A DNA stretch of 64,000 nt from Linnemannia hyalina (GCA_019671135.1 JAHRHY010000010.1:1674001-1738000); one strand, 5' to 3'. Shown: positions 36,154-48,697, counted from the stretch's first letter. Numbers and translations are program-made. Notes: generated from the letters alone by a model not told the origin.

Positions 36154-36762
36154 TCAACGGCGACGCAGCTCCTGGCGGATGAGATTTTGCTCCTCATACA
36201 TGCCTTCAGGTCGTTCACCAACGCTGCGACACACGTGCTTGATAACCTCATAATCTTCCGTCGCGTTTCGACGTGACCTCACTTCAGTTCCGAGCTGACG
36301 CCAGGCGGCCTTGCCTTGCTTCATCTGGAATGTAGCGGAGTTCAAGGCAAGGGAACGGTTGATGACTTTTCCTCCTGCACTGAGGCGTGAAAACTTGTGT
36401 CTACCCATTCCCTGTCGTTGGTAGCTCTGCTGATGGTGGTGATGGTGGTCAGAGGCAAGTTCACAGTCACGGTTGCGTTGGTCAAGGCGGGAGACGGAGG
36501 AAGAGGTTGGAGAATCACTGGCGCTACGGTTGATGTTGGCGTGGTAACGTTCTTCTTGATCGGGGGTTAGACGGCCAGAATGGAGCATGTTCCAGTTGAC
36601 GTTGTTGGACTCGATTTCGGTGATGTCGCCCTGCTCTTCGTCTTCGTCCTGCTGATGACGAGGGTAAGGCCTGTTGGCTGGGAGGGGCATGGCTCCGACG
36701 GGCTTGGCTGCGTTAATTGCGGGCATGACAACGCATTCGATAATTGTGTCGTAGTAGTTCAT
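36154..36762 (-). CDS. Unrecognised 202-residue protein
   Basis: Single-exon frame on the minus strand, convergent with the EED-like gene (178 bp apart). Residues 1-35 start MNYYDTIIECVVMPAINAAK. Then come an acidic patch (DEDEEQGD), a Ser-rich low-complexity middle with a His run (HHHHH near residue 105), and a basic helical C-terminus (SATFQMKQGKAAWRQLG, EVIKHVCRSVGERPEGMYEE, ending ELRRR). Codon use is like the neighbours and the frame has no intron. I recognise no family. A start at 36762 is followed by a plausible leader upstream. The compact conserved-looking C-terminal 65 residues are the best part for a homology search. Confidence 0.65.
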   Translation of the reverse strand: MNYYDTIIECVVMPAINAAKPVGAMPLPANRPYPRHQQDEDEEQGDITEIESNNVNWNMLHSGRLTPDQEERYHANINRSASDSPTSSSVSRLDQRNRDCELASDHHHHHQQSYQRQGMGRHKFSRLSAGGKVINRSLALNSATFQMKQGKAAWRQLGTEVRSRRNATEDYEVIKHVCRSVGERPEGMYEEQNLIRQELRRR

Positions 36763-37566
36763 GGTTTAGGGATGTGCGAAGAGGATTTGGACTTGGGGCG
36801 TTTTGTGTGAATGTGTTGGAGTGAAAGTGCGATAGGAGAGAGAGGAAGAAGGAAGAAGGAAGAAGGAAGAGGAAAATACAAAGCGCTGATGCTGCTATTT
36901 ATATTTCCTAGGATAAGAAGAAGAGTAGTGTCCACACACGGCCTTTTTCATCAATCCAATGCTTCTGGGAACGAAGCCGTGAAAAGGGTGTGGGGGAGAG
37001 GAACGTAAAAAGCTGAAATCAAGACAAAGAAGGTCGAAAGGCTACTTACCATATGCATCGAAAGGGGGAGGGATGTTTGACCACAACGGATACTACCTCG
37101 TCGTATGTGGATGCGCTTAGCACTTAGTACGGATTACTACGACTCCAGTGGATAGACGGCTGCCACAGCGATCTAATACGATCATCAAAAAAGGAAGGAA
37201 ACCAGCGCCACCAATCCCCGGATGAATTTGACGTGTAGATCTGATTGGGGATAGTTTGATCAGTTTGGTCTCGTTCACAAGTGATAAAAAATTATTTGTG
37301 ATGAAAAGATCACTCACATAATTTAGATTTCCCACTCACTGATTATCATCTGTACCTGGACGAAATGCATAAAAGCCATTCGCACGGGTTTAGTTCCCCT
37401 TTTTTTTTCCTTTCCTTTTCTATTTCCCTCACACACACACACTCCTTCCATTCCCTCCTCATTCACACGCTCATTCACGCCATTGTTTCGCAATTAGCAT
37501 CAACATCGGCTCCATCCCACTCTTTATACATACCACACATATACCTGTAAATACATAACATAAAAA
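36763..37566. promoter_or_regulatory. Divergent upstream region, 202-aa gene and LYS12
   Basis: 804 bp between opposite starts. A GGAAGAA-rich stretch (36840-36880) lies near the minus gene. The side near LYS12 has a pyrimidine run and CACACAC (37398-37440), then CA-rich leader. No Gcn4-type or other recognisable site is claimed. Confidence 0.4.
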
Positions 37567-39279
<1,713 letters not shown>

Positions 39280-41055
39280 ATGCTTTTTTCTCTCCAGCTT
39301 TGGTGCGTAGATACATAACACATAGAATCCCATCTCTTTGCATAATATATTCTTTCCATATATTCCCTTTCATAAGCACTTTCTTTTCTTACATTCCAAT
39401 GCGGAACATGATAAAGTACTGATCCATCATGAGGGCGGATGGAGCTGAGTTCGATTCCTTCCCTTACCCAAACACCCACCCACCCCTCCACTGATCATGA
39501 CTCTCGCCAATGATGCCGATTCGGACATTGCTCTCACTCTTGCAGTATATGACCTCGCTCATTCAGTCACCGGTTTTTGTTGTTGCATTATATCGAAGCA
39601 GAAGGAAGCAGGACAAGAGGGACGAGCATGGCGCTAGGGTGTGCTGAACATGTGAGAGAATAAAAAAATCGCAGGATATGTTTTTATGAGTGCCTGCTTC
39701 CAGGAAGCAAAAATGAGGCTTAGAAAAAGGAAAGAGTAAGGGAAGGGAGAAAAGGAAGGGTGGAAAAGGAAATGCTTAGGGCGAAGCCCTGATCAGAATC
39801 TTCACGAGAGTTTTGGCTAACAAGTAGATGCCTGGTATGGAACAGAAGGAAAGGAAAGGAGCTACCAACCTGTGTGCCCATGCTCGAGAAAAATGTGGGC
39901 CTAAAATATTTTTTGTGTTCCTAATGCGTCATGTTTCTCCGTCCACCCTCTCCATCCTTTTTATGTCCTCCCTTCTGTTACGTCACAGTTAAGCGAACAA
40001 ATGTAAAGAAAGGCGAATGGTGGGAGAGCGTGAATGATGCCGGTATTGTATACACAATCAGGGACTGGGCTCGCACCCTGAGGACGATACCACCAGCACT
40101 AAGATTTAGGAAAAAAAATTGCTTCCAACGGAGCAACGAGTACAGTGGGGTAATATCAACTATGTGACTTTTGTCCTGCTGGCATGAACATTTGTTTTCC
40201 GACAACACGTTTCACTCCCATAAAAACGTTAAACGTGCGGCTGTGTAGACACGGAGCACCCCAGTTCGTTCAAGGCAATGATTACTGAGAAACTTGAGGC
40301 GCATGTTTGAACCCCGCGGCGCCGTCTCGTGTAACAAACAATAAAGGATATTTCCTAGGCCCACTGCTCTGACCGACCGTTTTGGACCAGGTCAAACTTC
40401 CCACTTTTTATCGTATCCATTCCGGGGTTCAGTGCTATACGGGACAAGCATACATGCCGCCATGTACCGCGTCGACAGTACCTAACAGCTCAACCCTATT
40501 TCGTACCGATTACCCCATACTCAACTGTCCATATCTGCATCTTACGAAGGCCAGCTCCCTTTCTTCTTGGAAACGTGTATGAGAGGCCATAGCTTCATGA
40601 AGAATTAGGATCTCACCCTAGCAAACTCACCTCCTAGACCCTCTTTGACACCTTCTGACCTTGCCTTGACAAAAGCCAGCCTTCCTTAAAAGAGAGCTAT
40701 CATACACTCAGAGAGTCCCTCGACATTCCAGCCCACTACAGATAAACACCAAGAACCGTCCCCAGGATCACCCACAGAAAATACTCGCAGGGCACAACTT
40801 TCACACGGTTCCCTTATCATTTTCTTTTTGATTGCCAGGAGAGTATATTACGGAGGTGAAGATGGGTCCATGATCAAATGTACGACGATATCAAACAACG
40901 CCGAGAGAAGGGACCTAAAATAGTGAGGCTACACTTTTGAACTTTCACAATCATACTTAACAAGTAGGCCACATTCATTTCAATTCCGACCTATATCTCT
41001 TTTCTTTTTTACTATTATCATCCTGCGCGCCTTTTTCATTACAACAAAGCTCCAA

Positions 41056-41172
41056 ATGAAGTCCTTCAATCCAGCATACTTAGCCATCCTCTCGATCCAA
41101 ACCGATGTTGAAGCAGGAGCCTACACCTTTGATTTCTGCTGAAATAAAGTGGTATATGCTTGGGACTCGGAT
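41056..41172 (+). pseudogene. Possible remnant of a small secreted protein gene
   Basis: ATG at 41056 opens MKSFNPAYLAILSIQTDVEA, then GAYTFDFC, and meets TGA at 41140. The frame continues after it with NKVVYAWDSDG and a good donor (GGTGAGTAAG) at about 41172. The upstream sequence resembles a short hydrophobic leader followed by a compact exon, so one base change (TGC to TGA) could have broken a small cysteine-containing secreted protein. No downstream exon was found. It may be chance. Confidence 0.25.
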
Positions 41173-42125
41173 GGTGAGTAAGAAGCCTACCTGGGGTTTG
41201 GTACCGACATTAGCTATGTAAGTGCAGGCCCCGTCAAAAAACGACGAGGCTTGATTCTAAGGCACCGCCATACATCCTTGGCATCAAGTACAGAGGCAAA
41301 ACGTTGAAGTGGAAAGAAGCTAAAGAACATGTTCAATATAAAAGAAGCTGGTGCCAGCAAACCTGCGGAAGCTATTAGCAGCTGTTTTCAGAAATAAAAT
41401 ATTGGGGGATAAAGCAATTGGTCCTGGGGATCTTATACGACTGCGACCTGAAGTGAATTTGCAAGGTGGTGAGGTATCATTTTACCGTTTCTTACGTACT
41501 TTCATACTTCGCTACTACATCTCTCCTTAGTTACATCATCATTATCCTTAACATCCCTGTTTGTCATTACTTTGCACCAGCAGTCTCTCCTCCTTTCTTC
41601 AATCATGTCATTCACTGTGAATCCTCCTCTCCTTTCGTCCTTTTGGAGGTCATCATCACCAATAGCCTCCAACTGTAACTTATTTTTGACCTCCTACCTC
41701 TGTGCGCTTCAAAAAAAAAGGCTTTGCCCTGACGGAACAAAGGAGAAAGCCAAACGACAGAAGGGTATCACGACGTCTGAGTATAGTTGTTGATTTATTT
41801 CACTCTCGCCATCTCGATTAAACTAGAACTCATGTTCTTTGTCAAGAGAACACTCAGCTAGGCATCGACTCTCAGACATTCCAAGGAAGTAAAGAAGTAA
41901 AAACAAAGACCGGAGTCTGCAGGATGTAAAAGAAGGAGTGGAGGAGATTTTTTAGTCTTCGCCACGCGTGTCTGTCGTTTATGTGACACGCGATCACATC
42001 CAACATTCGTTTACGCCTTTTTTTCTTTCACGATCAATGCATGGGTAACTGTCACCAAGTGCGCAAAATACAAAGACACATAAGTAAGGAGCCAGAGCTG
42101 ATTCTTCCTACCACCACTAACCTAG

Positions 42126-42255
42126 GACATTCTCGAGACAGAAAACATGTAGTTCCCAGAACTACCAGTGGGTGCATACCCTATCTCTGCCTCCACAAGA
42201 GGGGACAATGTCGAGAACGGAGCATGCAGTTCCCAGCACTACCACTGCAGACATT
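42126..42255 (+). repeat. Imperfect tandem repeat, unit about 45 nt with 80-nt period
   Basis: gacattctcgagacag followed by aaacatgtagttcccagaac and taccagtg (from about 42126) recurs as gacaatgtcgagaacg, gagcatgcagttcccagcac, taccactg (from about 42206). The copies agree at about 80% of positions. No coding frame is shared. Confidence 0.6.
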
Positions 42256-42662
42256 CTCAACCTCTAATACATGCGTTTCCACCACTCAGGTGAGCTAAAT
42301 CTTTTGTATTATGGCAAGGAGCACATGTTGGTCAAGGATGGGGTGCCCCTTAAAACAAGCATACGAAAACAAATCGAAGCGACGTTATCTCTCTCTGTCC
42401 ACCTACCCTCCTCCTTTTTTTTTCCTTGTCACTCCGCTCATCACTTTGCGCACTACGAAAAAAACCCTCTCTCACATTTGACTCATTAGATTCACTCTTC
42501 ATCTCATTCCACACACAACTCTCGCTCCTCTCTCTCTCTTCTCATTCTCTGTGTCTAACACTCACTCTTCACTCACACCGCTCATAATCACACACTTACA
42601 CATCGCCTCCCTTTCATAAACATATACACGCCTCGTGTCTTGTCGCCATTACTCCCACAGCA

Positions 42663-44729
42663 ATGTCGGACAAGAAGCCAACCTCAATGACTGGCAAGAG
42701 AACAAGAGCAGCGTCTACGACAGTCGACATGTCGACATCTACCACTACCACAACTACCATCACCCCCACTGCTTCCCCTTCCCCTACATGCGCTACTGTC
42801 GCTCTCTCTTTCACGACAGGCACACCAACCGCAGAGGACTCGGTCATCGACCTCCACAACCGCGTCGCCAAGCAAAACAACGCTCTCCGCCTCCTCACCG
42901 AACAAGTCTTTGCGATGGCTACTCGCCTCGATGACACTGTCTCCCAGAACCAAGCCCGCCACGATGCCCTCGTCCACCAATTTACCAGCCGACTCGAGGA
43001 TATGGACCGTCAACACCAGGCACAAATCGAGTCGATGGCGAGACAGTACCGGGCACATGTTGCGGACCTGCAATGGCAATTGAATGCGCAGAAGGATGAT
43101 GCTGCCCAGGACCTGAGTATGATCCATCGTCGGCTTTATCGACTTGACCGGAACCGGGATTCGCAAATGCTCCACTCCAATGACGACAGTAATGGCGACC
43201 ATAGCGACAACAGTCTGGGGGGAACCAGCAATCACCGCCACAACTCTGTGGTGCGTAGGATGGATGTGTATGATGTTGAGCAGAGACTTGACTATGGATC
43301 TCGTCGGATGGATGATCTGGAAGTGTTGGTGGATAATGTCGCTAGGCGCGTGAGTCAGATGGAGGATGGGGAGAAAATGGATATTGCACGGGAGAGTCAA
43401 GGACGAGACGATTATTATATTCGGGAAAACGAGCATATAGCCCGGCATGTGGATGAGGCGGTTGTAGAGGCGGTGGTGGAGCATATGGAAGTGGACGAGA
43501 GGTTCATGGATGCCGAGGAAGACTTTTCAGACGAGGACCAGAAGGAGGAGCTTCATCATGCCAAGTACCACCGCGTCAACGAGACCACGAGGAAACCTGT
43601 CATGGCCCCAGTCAAGACCCCAGTCGAGGCCCCAGTTAGGGTGCTACGTAGAGCTTCAGTCGAGGCTCCAATCGAGGCCCTAGTCAAGTCTCCAGTCGAG
43701 GCCCTAGTCAAGGCCCCAGTCGAGGCTCCAGTCGAGGCCTCTGTTGAAGCTCCTGTCGAAGCTCCAGTCGAGGCCCCAGTCGAAGCTCCAGTCGAGGCCC
43801 CAGTCAAGGCGCCACGTAGAGCTGCAGCCAAGGTACCAGTCAAAGCCAAAGTCAGAACGCCACCTCCACCCATGGCCACGAGGAAGAACAAGGACAGGGG
43901 CAAGAAAAAGACCATAGACCATGAGAACTATGTGACCGTGAGCGACATCTCTGGGCCGGACTCGGATAGCTACGACAACGACGACGACGATGACTACAAG
44001 GCACTGTCGGATGAGGACTACAAAGAGGAAGGGGAGGAGTCCGGTGGCGAGCAATGGGGCATAGTTGGTCACGAGAGCGATGGAGAAAACAAAGAAGCTG
44101 GTCATGAGGATCCTGGTGAGGGCCACGAATATGACCTTGATGGTGGCGAGGACCATGAAGATGACCATGATGATGGCGATTATGCATTCGACGCGGACCA
44201 GCCACGCACTGAAATATTCAGTGAACGAGCTTACAACGCGCTGCTTGACGAAGTGGCGGCCCTATACTACCAGCCCCCACCAGAGGAACTCGTGGGCCTC
44301 GAAAGGACCTGGCGGCTCCACACTGCCGTGTCGTCGTCACTGGAGGATCTCTGGCAGCGATGGGTGGTTTCGGAACAGGACCGGCCCTCTGTGTGGTGTG
44401 CGGCCGCAGTGATGGCCAAGCGGTGGCGAAAAAACTTCAACCTGACCGAGCAGAGCGCGTACTACATCCAGCGGCGGATCATATCCAACGTATTTAAGCA
44501 CCTCCTAGCCATGGGAAAGGAGGGCACGCTTGAAGAACGTGTGGACAAGGCGATGATGATTGTCGAGGAGGAGATTGATGAGGTCGGGTCGTTGTACAAG
44601 TACTCGAGGCCGCCGACCAAGAAGAGTAAAGGGTATGCGGGGTCGTATGCCGCCATCATGGCTGCCAAGAAGAGGAGCAATAGGCCACCAAGGAGGAGAT
44701 ATCATCGATCTGAGCAGCCAAATAAATGA
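42663..44729 (+). CDS. GCR1_C-domain protein with coiled coil and EAPV repeats
   Basis: Intronless frame of 688 residues. Order: Ser/Thr-rich start; helical coiled coil about 65-165 (VAKQNNALRLLTEQVFAMAT, QHQAQIESMARQYRAHVADL); acidic linker; low-complexity repeat about 312-400 built of VEAP/VKAP tetrapeptides; Asp/Glu-rich stretch (DNDDDDDY and DHEDDHDDGD); then a structured C-terminus about 510-640. There SSSLEDLWQRW, RPSVWCAAAVMAKRWRKNF, QSAYYIQRRIISNVFKHLL fit my memory of the GCR1_C DNA-binding domain (LWxEW, WR, RRxxI) of yeast Gcr1, Hot1 and Msn1, which also ends Crypton tyrosine recombinases. A basic tail (KKRSNRPPRRRYHR) follows. It is probably a DNA-binding nuclear protein. No recombinase catalytic domain is present. 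GCR1_C is assigned by pattern only. Confidence 0.75.
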   Translation: MSDKKPTSMTGKRTRAASTTVDMSTSTTTTTTITPTASPSPTCATVALSFTTGTPTAEDSVIDLHNRVAKQNNALRLLTEQVFAMATRLDDTVSQNQARHDALVHQFTSRLEDMDRQHQAQIESMARQYRAHVADLQWQLNAQKDDAAQDLSMIHRRLYRLDRNRDSQMLHSNDDSNGDHSDNSLGGTSNHRHNSVVRRMDVYDVEQRLDYGSRRMDDLEVLVDNVARRVSQMEDGEKMDIARESQGRDDYYIRENEHIARHVDEAVVEAVVEHMEVDERFMDAEEDFSDEDQKEELHHAKYHRVNETTRKPVMAPVKTPVEAPVRVLRRASVEAPIEALVKSPVEALVKAPVEAPVEASVEAPVEAPVEAPVEAPVEAPVKAPRRAAAKVPVKAKVRTPPPPMATRKNKDRGKKKTIDHENYVTVSDISGPDSDSYDNDDDDDYKALSDEDYKEEGEESGGEQWGIVGHESDGENKEAGHEDPGEGHEYDLDGGEDHEDDHDDGDYAFDADQPRTEIFSERAYNALLDEVAALYYQPPPEELVGLERTWRLHTAVSSSLEDLWQRWVVSEQDRPSVWCAAAVMAKRWRKNFNLTEQSAYYIQRRIISNVFKHLLAMGKEGTLEERVDKAMMIVEEEIDEVGSLYKYSRPPTKKSKGYAGSYAAIMAAKKRSNRPPRRRYHRSEQPNK
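43601..43845 (+). repeat. In-frame 12-nt repeat array (VEAP/VKAP codons)
   Basis: Units of gtcgaggcccca and variants (gtcgaagctcca, gtcaaggcccca) repeated about 20 times inside the GCR1_C gene, giving alternating Pro-Val-Glu-Ala and Pro-Val-Lys-Ala. Third-position differences show that the array is not brand new. Confidence 0.85.
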
Positions 44730-46822
44730 ATGGAGGAAGGAGAAGTGTACAAAATTGCCGACTGTTTATTGCTGCACGCCATCTTTTTTTTGTTTTGTTA
44801 CGTGGTTGACCACTGTTTTTGCACTGTGATGATCTGCATCATCCATCGCCTTTATTTTACAGATTTAGCATTGGCATCCCCGCATGACCTTTTTTTCGAC
44901 TTTGGCATGGGCATCACCACATAACCTTTTTTTATCATGAGTCTCTTTTAATATCATCCTCATTTTTCACTCTCCTCTCTGCAAAATCGAAAAACGTGGG
45001 CTTCGCGAATTAGGACGAGCGGGGAGCGATATATTAACCTGCATCGGAGGTCACTTGGAGGTTGAGACTAACGGTGGCGACTGGAAAAAGGGTTATCAGC
45101 AAATATCCTATTTTAGAAGAGAACGTTGGCCCAGTTCCAGAGGAATCTACCGATATATCGCACGACAAAAATCTGCATGGCCAGGATTTTCTCAAAAAAA
45201 AAAAAAAAAAAAAATGTAGAGGCGAACCAGTTACCGAAATCGTCATATCAACCCCCCCTCCGTCCAAAACATCGTCGTGTCAGACCTCCTCAAAACAATC
45301 ATCATATTAACCCCTACACCTAAATCGTCAATAAACGTTTACCTAACAACATCACCGCCTCGGTCCAGAAACATGGTGAAGAGAGAGCGGAGGACGTGGA
45401 AGTTAAAACATGAGCGCGCGGACAAAAAGTCGTTGACATGAGCGTGAGCGAAGAAAGTTGATTAGAGAGAGGTGGAAGAAATCCGAGGTGGGGTATGGCG
45501 CGCTAAGCTAAGTAGGGGAGTAATCGATGCCTCTGACGCCTTGCGTGGTAGAAAATGAGCACCTCGAAAGTAGGAAGTTCGGTTGAAAGCGGTATCGAGA
45601 AACAGCATCGAAATTGCAGGATCGGGGGTGGGAGGGAGAAATGGACCAGCACGCATGAGACGCAACTATCAAAATAATCTGTGACGATGAGGTTAGAGAA
45701 CGAGATGCCGACTGAAATGGAGGAGGATGGAAAGTCAAGATGTATCGGTGACGACGATGGTGGAAATTGTAGCCGGGTGAAAAGAAAAAATAAGCACTCA
45801 TCATCGGTACCAACCATTGGCGATGCAAAGGACGTTGTTCGTGAAAGTGGTCAGAGCGAGGTCCTCTCGGGTGAGGTGTTGGGGAGCCCTGTCGTCTATG
45901 ATCAAATCGACGACATAATCCAAAACCCTGACCGCATTAGCAAACACGTCGACATTATCAGCACCGACTCTCAACAGCCAGAAATCTGAGCGCGTAAAAT
46001 AGGGAAAGGAAAGGGCTCGCGACCTTGTGGGTCGGAGATTGAGTGAAGATGGAGCATATAGGGGATACCTATACGGCGACACAATTCAAAGCCAATGTCG
46101 AATGTCATCGAGCAGAGACACTGAGGGGATCGAAAATAAGTAGGGAAAAAAAGCAAAAGAAAGAAGTATCCAAGTGATGGAGTCTCGCACTAGACCGCAG
46201 AGGAGCAAGACGAGGATGAGGGTCCAAAGGTGTACAAAAAACGTCCAGGTACTATCGACGATAGGTCAAGACCGAGATCGGGCCGGCGGATCTATGTGCA
46301 AAATGCTTCACTGCTACTCGACCAAAAACCCAAAAAAAAAAACGGACCGGCTTTTCAATCGACACGCAGACGAAACGGCCTCGGATGTGAGCTAGCCAGC
46401 GATCTTTGAAAATGTTTTTTTGCTATTTGGCGCTTTCGATAATAAAGAATTTGCACGCAGTTGGATTAACCAGCGATACGTTTTTCTCATGATCAAAATG
46501 ATAACATGGGGTTAAGCATGAGGCTAAGCACGCGTGATGATTTATAAAGCCTATGCGATTCAGGGCCAGCAGCAATGCTATTGTCTTCCTTACATCCTCA
46601 CTCACACACTCACCTTCTCTCTCTTTGTCCATCAGAAGGACTATTTATTGTATACCTTCTTTACTAACTTATGCACCTTTTCGTAGCAATTGACTTGAAG
46701 GGGGGTACTTGAACACGAACTTTTATTCAATGTATCTGTGCCCTCGCCCTTGCTCTTGACAGAAACAGCCAACAAATAAAAGACATGTTTGGTAAAATAA
46801 TATATTTCTTGTTTGTGCTAGC
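44730..46822. other. Intergenic, possibly decayed coding sequence or element
   Basis: 2.1 kb. A 20-A run lies at 45195-45214. Between about 45460 and 46400 both strands show short frames with less skewed composition than other spacers: minus 45801-46082 reads DFWLLRVGADNVDVFANAVR then VLDYVVDLIIDDRAPQHLTR, and plus 45681-45989 is its antisense. I cannot name a family. The GA-rich to mixed composition and lack of a continuous frame fit a degraded gene or element. Confidence 0.35.
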
Positions 46823-48697
46823 TTAGCTTAGCTGAATATCAGGTCTGTTCTCTCTAATCCACTTGACATGCTCTGATTCGCTTTCCTCAAGAGAACCAGC
46901 AATGCCGGCTGCGTCGCCATATACCTCAACGTTACAGTCCCAGTACCACAGACCACTGATCAACTTCAGCCTTGGCCAGTTCTCTACCATCCACTGAACC
47001 TCAACCAACCCGATCCGGTGTGCCATCTGGGCGACATCCAATTCCTCCAACTGCTTCAACCCGGCCAACTCGTCGAGTCCGCTCTCGAGGGAGAGTTCCA
47101 AGCAATTGCGATCAAAGTATTCATCGACGGCCATTGTACGGATACCACGGATCTCCAACTGTGAGTACTCGGACCTGCCTAAATCACAACAGAGTTTTCC
47201 TAGACGCAGCTTCCGGAGATGGGTTAATTTTCCCAATTGTCTGAGGACTCTTCGTTGGACAGCGTGGCTCTCTTGCTGCGCGACAAGCATAGTGCCCGAC
47301 AATGGGACTTGATCTTGAGCTGTAGCAGGACCAGGATGAGGAATAGGAATAGGAGGAACGAGAAACAAGTCGCCCAAGGGAATGTTGACGATGTCTGGGC
47401 GCGGGACATTAAGGATCTTGCACTCGAACACCTCGACCTGGTTGCACGCCCAAGAACTGTTGATTATCTGCAAGGCATCCAGTTCTACCTCCTTGTTGGG
47501 TCGACTTCCGTCTTCATCTTCAATGGTCTGGAGGATACGTAGAGTCGGGCTGGAGCACAGTATGGCTTGAAGGATGTCTTTCGAAAAGTCACAGTTGGCG
47601 GTGAAAAGGCGCTCCAATGTCGGTGCGTGCCTGAGGAATGCGTTCTTGACGGCGGTATCGTCGCTGGCGTAGGCTATGTGAGCACTACCATACCTCGTCA
47701 GTATGATGTGTTTCAAAGGTGGGGCGCGCATCAGGATCTGGGTGACATGCGACGGGTGACCATGGGACATATTCAAGTGCGTAAAACCTCTGTCGGCCAA
47801 ACGGATCCCCTCCAGCGCGTCATGATTGACTCTCTCAGATATTCCCATCTGCAACTCTCTCAACCTCGGATAGTCGTTCAGGAGTGGATGCAACAGTTCA
47901 CCGTCGGTGCATCGGAGGTACCCCTCCACAACCTCTAGGGCAGTACCAGTCTGGGGCCGAATCCTCCTGAATTGCTTTTGCAGCGAGAAATAGGTGGCTG
48001 GGCCCCGTAGACGGAGATCTTTGTCTGAATAAAACTCTTTCAACAACAGGAGTGACTCCCCAGCGACCTTGACGATAGACTGACAATCCAGGCAGTGTGA
48101 AGGAACGACCAGGAACTCCAGCTGCGGGTTGCGCTCGAGAACAGAGACCAGATATGTCTCGCCATCACTCTGCAACTCCGCCTGACTATACACTCTTTTG
48201 CTAGGATTAAGGGATCCGGCTGTTACGGGGGAAGAAGCGCCGAACAATCCAGATCCAGAAGAGACGACTGTGTGAAAACCCTGCCTCTGCCCAACACCGA
48301 ACGACCCCCTCCTCATCCCCTTGGAAAGTACGGCTAAAGCCCTGGTGGTGGCCAAGCCTCTTGTAAATCGATCAACACTGTGGGTGGCGTCGAGGAAGAC
48401 CAGGTTTGTGCATGTGATTCCGGATTCGACAAAGGGCTCGAGAGCGATAGGATCGTATGCTCGGAGTACACGGATGTGATGTCCGTTGCGGAGGAGTCCT
48501 GCGCGTCCTTCGGGGGTTTCGAATTTGGGGGTGGAATCGTTTCGGTGGATGGTGATGGAGTGCCAGAGGTGGGGGGCGAAGGTGTTGAGGAAGGATTTGT
48601 TGACGAGGCAGCAGAGGGCCTGGTCGTGTTGGGAGAGGTTATCGGCTATGAGTTGTGTTAGTTCGAAGATGTCGAACACCTTGTCGCTGGGTGCCAT
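46823..48697 (-). CDS. F-box / leucine-rich repeat protein
   Basis: Single exon, 624 residues, starting at the ATG of 48697. Longer in-frame ATGs (to 49030) read as leader and are not used. Residues 1-50 (MAPSDKVFDIFELTQLIADN, then DQALCCLVNKSFLNTFAPHLW) are a degenerate F-box of the FELxxLIxxxL...CxLVNKxFxxxxxPxLW type common in Mortierella-like fungi, which binds Skp1 in SCF ligases. The rest is irregular LRRs of 25-30 residues (NLVFLDATHSVDR, RLRELQMGISE, GFTHLNMSHGH, PPLKHIILTRYGS, PTLERLFTANCDF, PTLRILQTIED, QLEELDVAQMAH, RLKLISGLWYWD). The substrate is unknown. This family is very large in these fungi, so a one-to-one orthologue is unlikely. Confidence 0.88.
   Translation of the reverse strand: MAPSDKVFDIFELTQLIADNLSQHDQALCCLVNKSFLNTFAPHLWHSITIHRNDSTPKFETPEGRAGLLRNGHHIRVLRAYDPIALEPFVESGITCTNLVFLDATHSVDRFTRGLATTRALAVLSKGMRRGSFGVGQRQGFHTVVSSGSGLFGASSPVTAGSLNPSKRVYSQAELQSDGETYLVSVLERNPQLEFLVVPSHCLDCQSIVKVAGESLLLLKEFYSDKDLRLRGPATYFSLQKQFRRIRPQTGTALEVVEGYLRCTDGELLHPLLNDYPRLRELQMGISERVNHDALEGIRLADRGFTHLNMSHGHPSHVTQILMRAPPLKHIILTRYGSAHIAYASDDTAVKNAFLRHAPTLERLFTANCDFSKDILQAILCSSPTLRILQTIEDEDGSRPNKEVELDALQIINSSWACNQVEVFECKILNVPRPDIVNIPLGDLFLVPPIPIPHPGPATAQDQVPLSGTMLVAQQESHAVQRRVLRQLGKLTHLRKLRLGKLCCDLGRSEYSQLEIRGIRTMAVDEYFDRNCLELSLESGLDELAGLKQLEELDVAQMAHRIGLVEVQWMVENWPRLKLISGLWYWDCNVEVYGDAAGIAGSLEESESEHVKWIRENRPDIQLS

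Larger units (their letters stand above)
39280..42662. other. Long intergenic region (3.4 kb)
   Basis: No confident gene. The first 700 bp are the LYS12 3' flank. The middle (39900-41000) has moderate GC and no extended frame. At 41056 a signal-peptide-like start breaks at an in-frame stop (listed as pseudogene), and at 42126-42255 there is an imperfect repeat. The last 250 bp become CT/CA-rich (ctctctctcttctc) as the leader of the GCR1_C gene. Confidence 0.5.

Noticed and set aside
42684..43484. 266-residue antisense frame in the GCR1_C gene
   Set aside because: It is a shadow of the sense coding strand, His/Ile/Val-rich from reversed Met/Asp/Arg codons.
43704..44168. Antisense frames rich in Gly-Leu-Asp-Trp repeats
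   Set aside because: Reverse reading of the 12-nt VEAP repeat array, not a separate protein.
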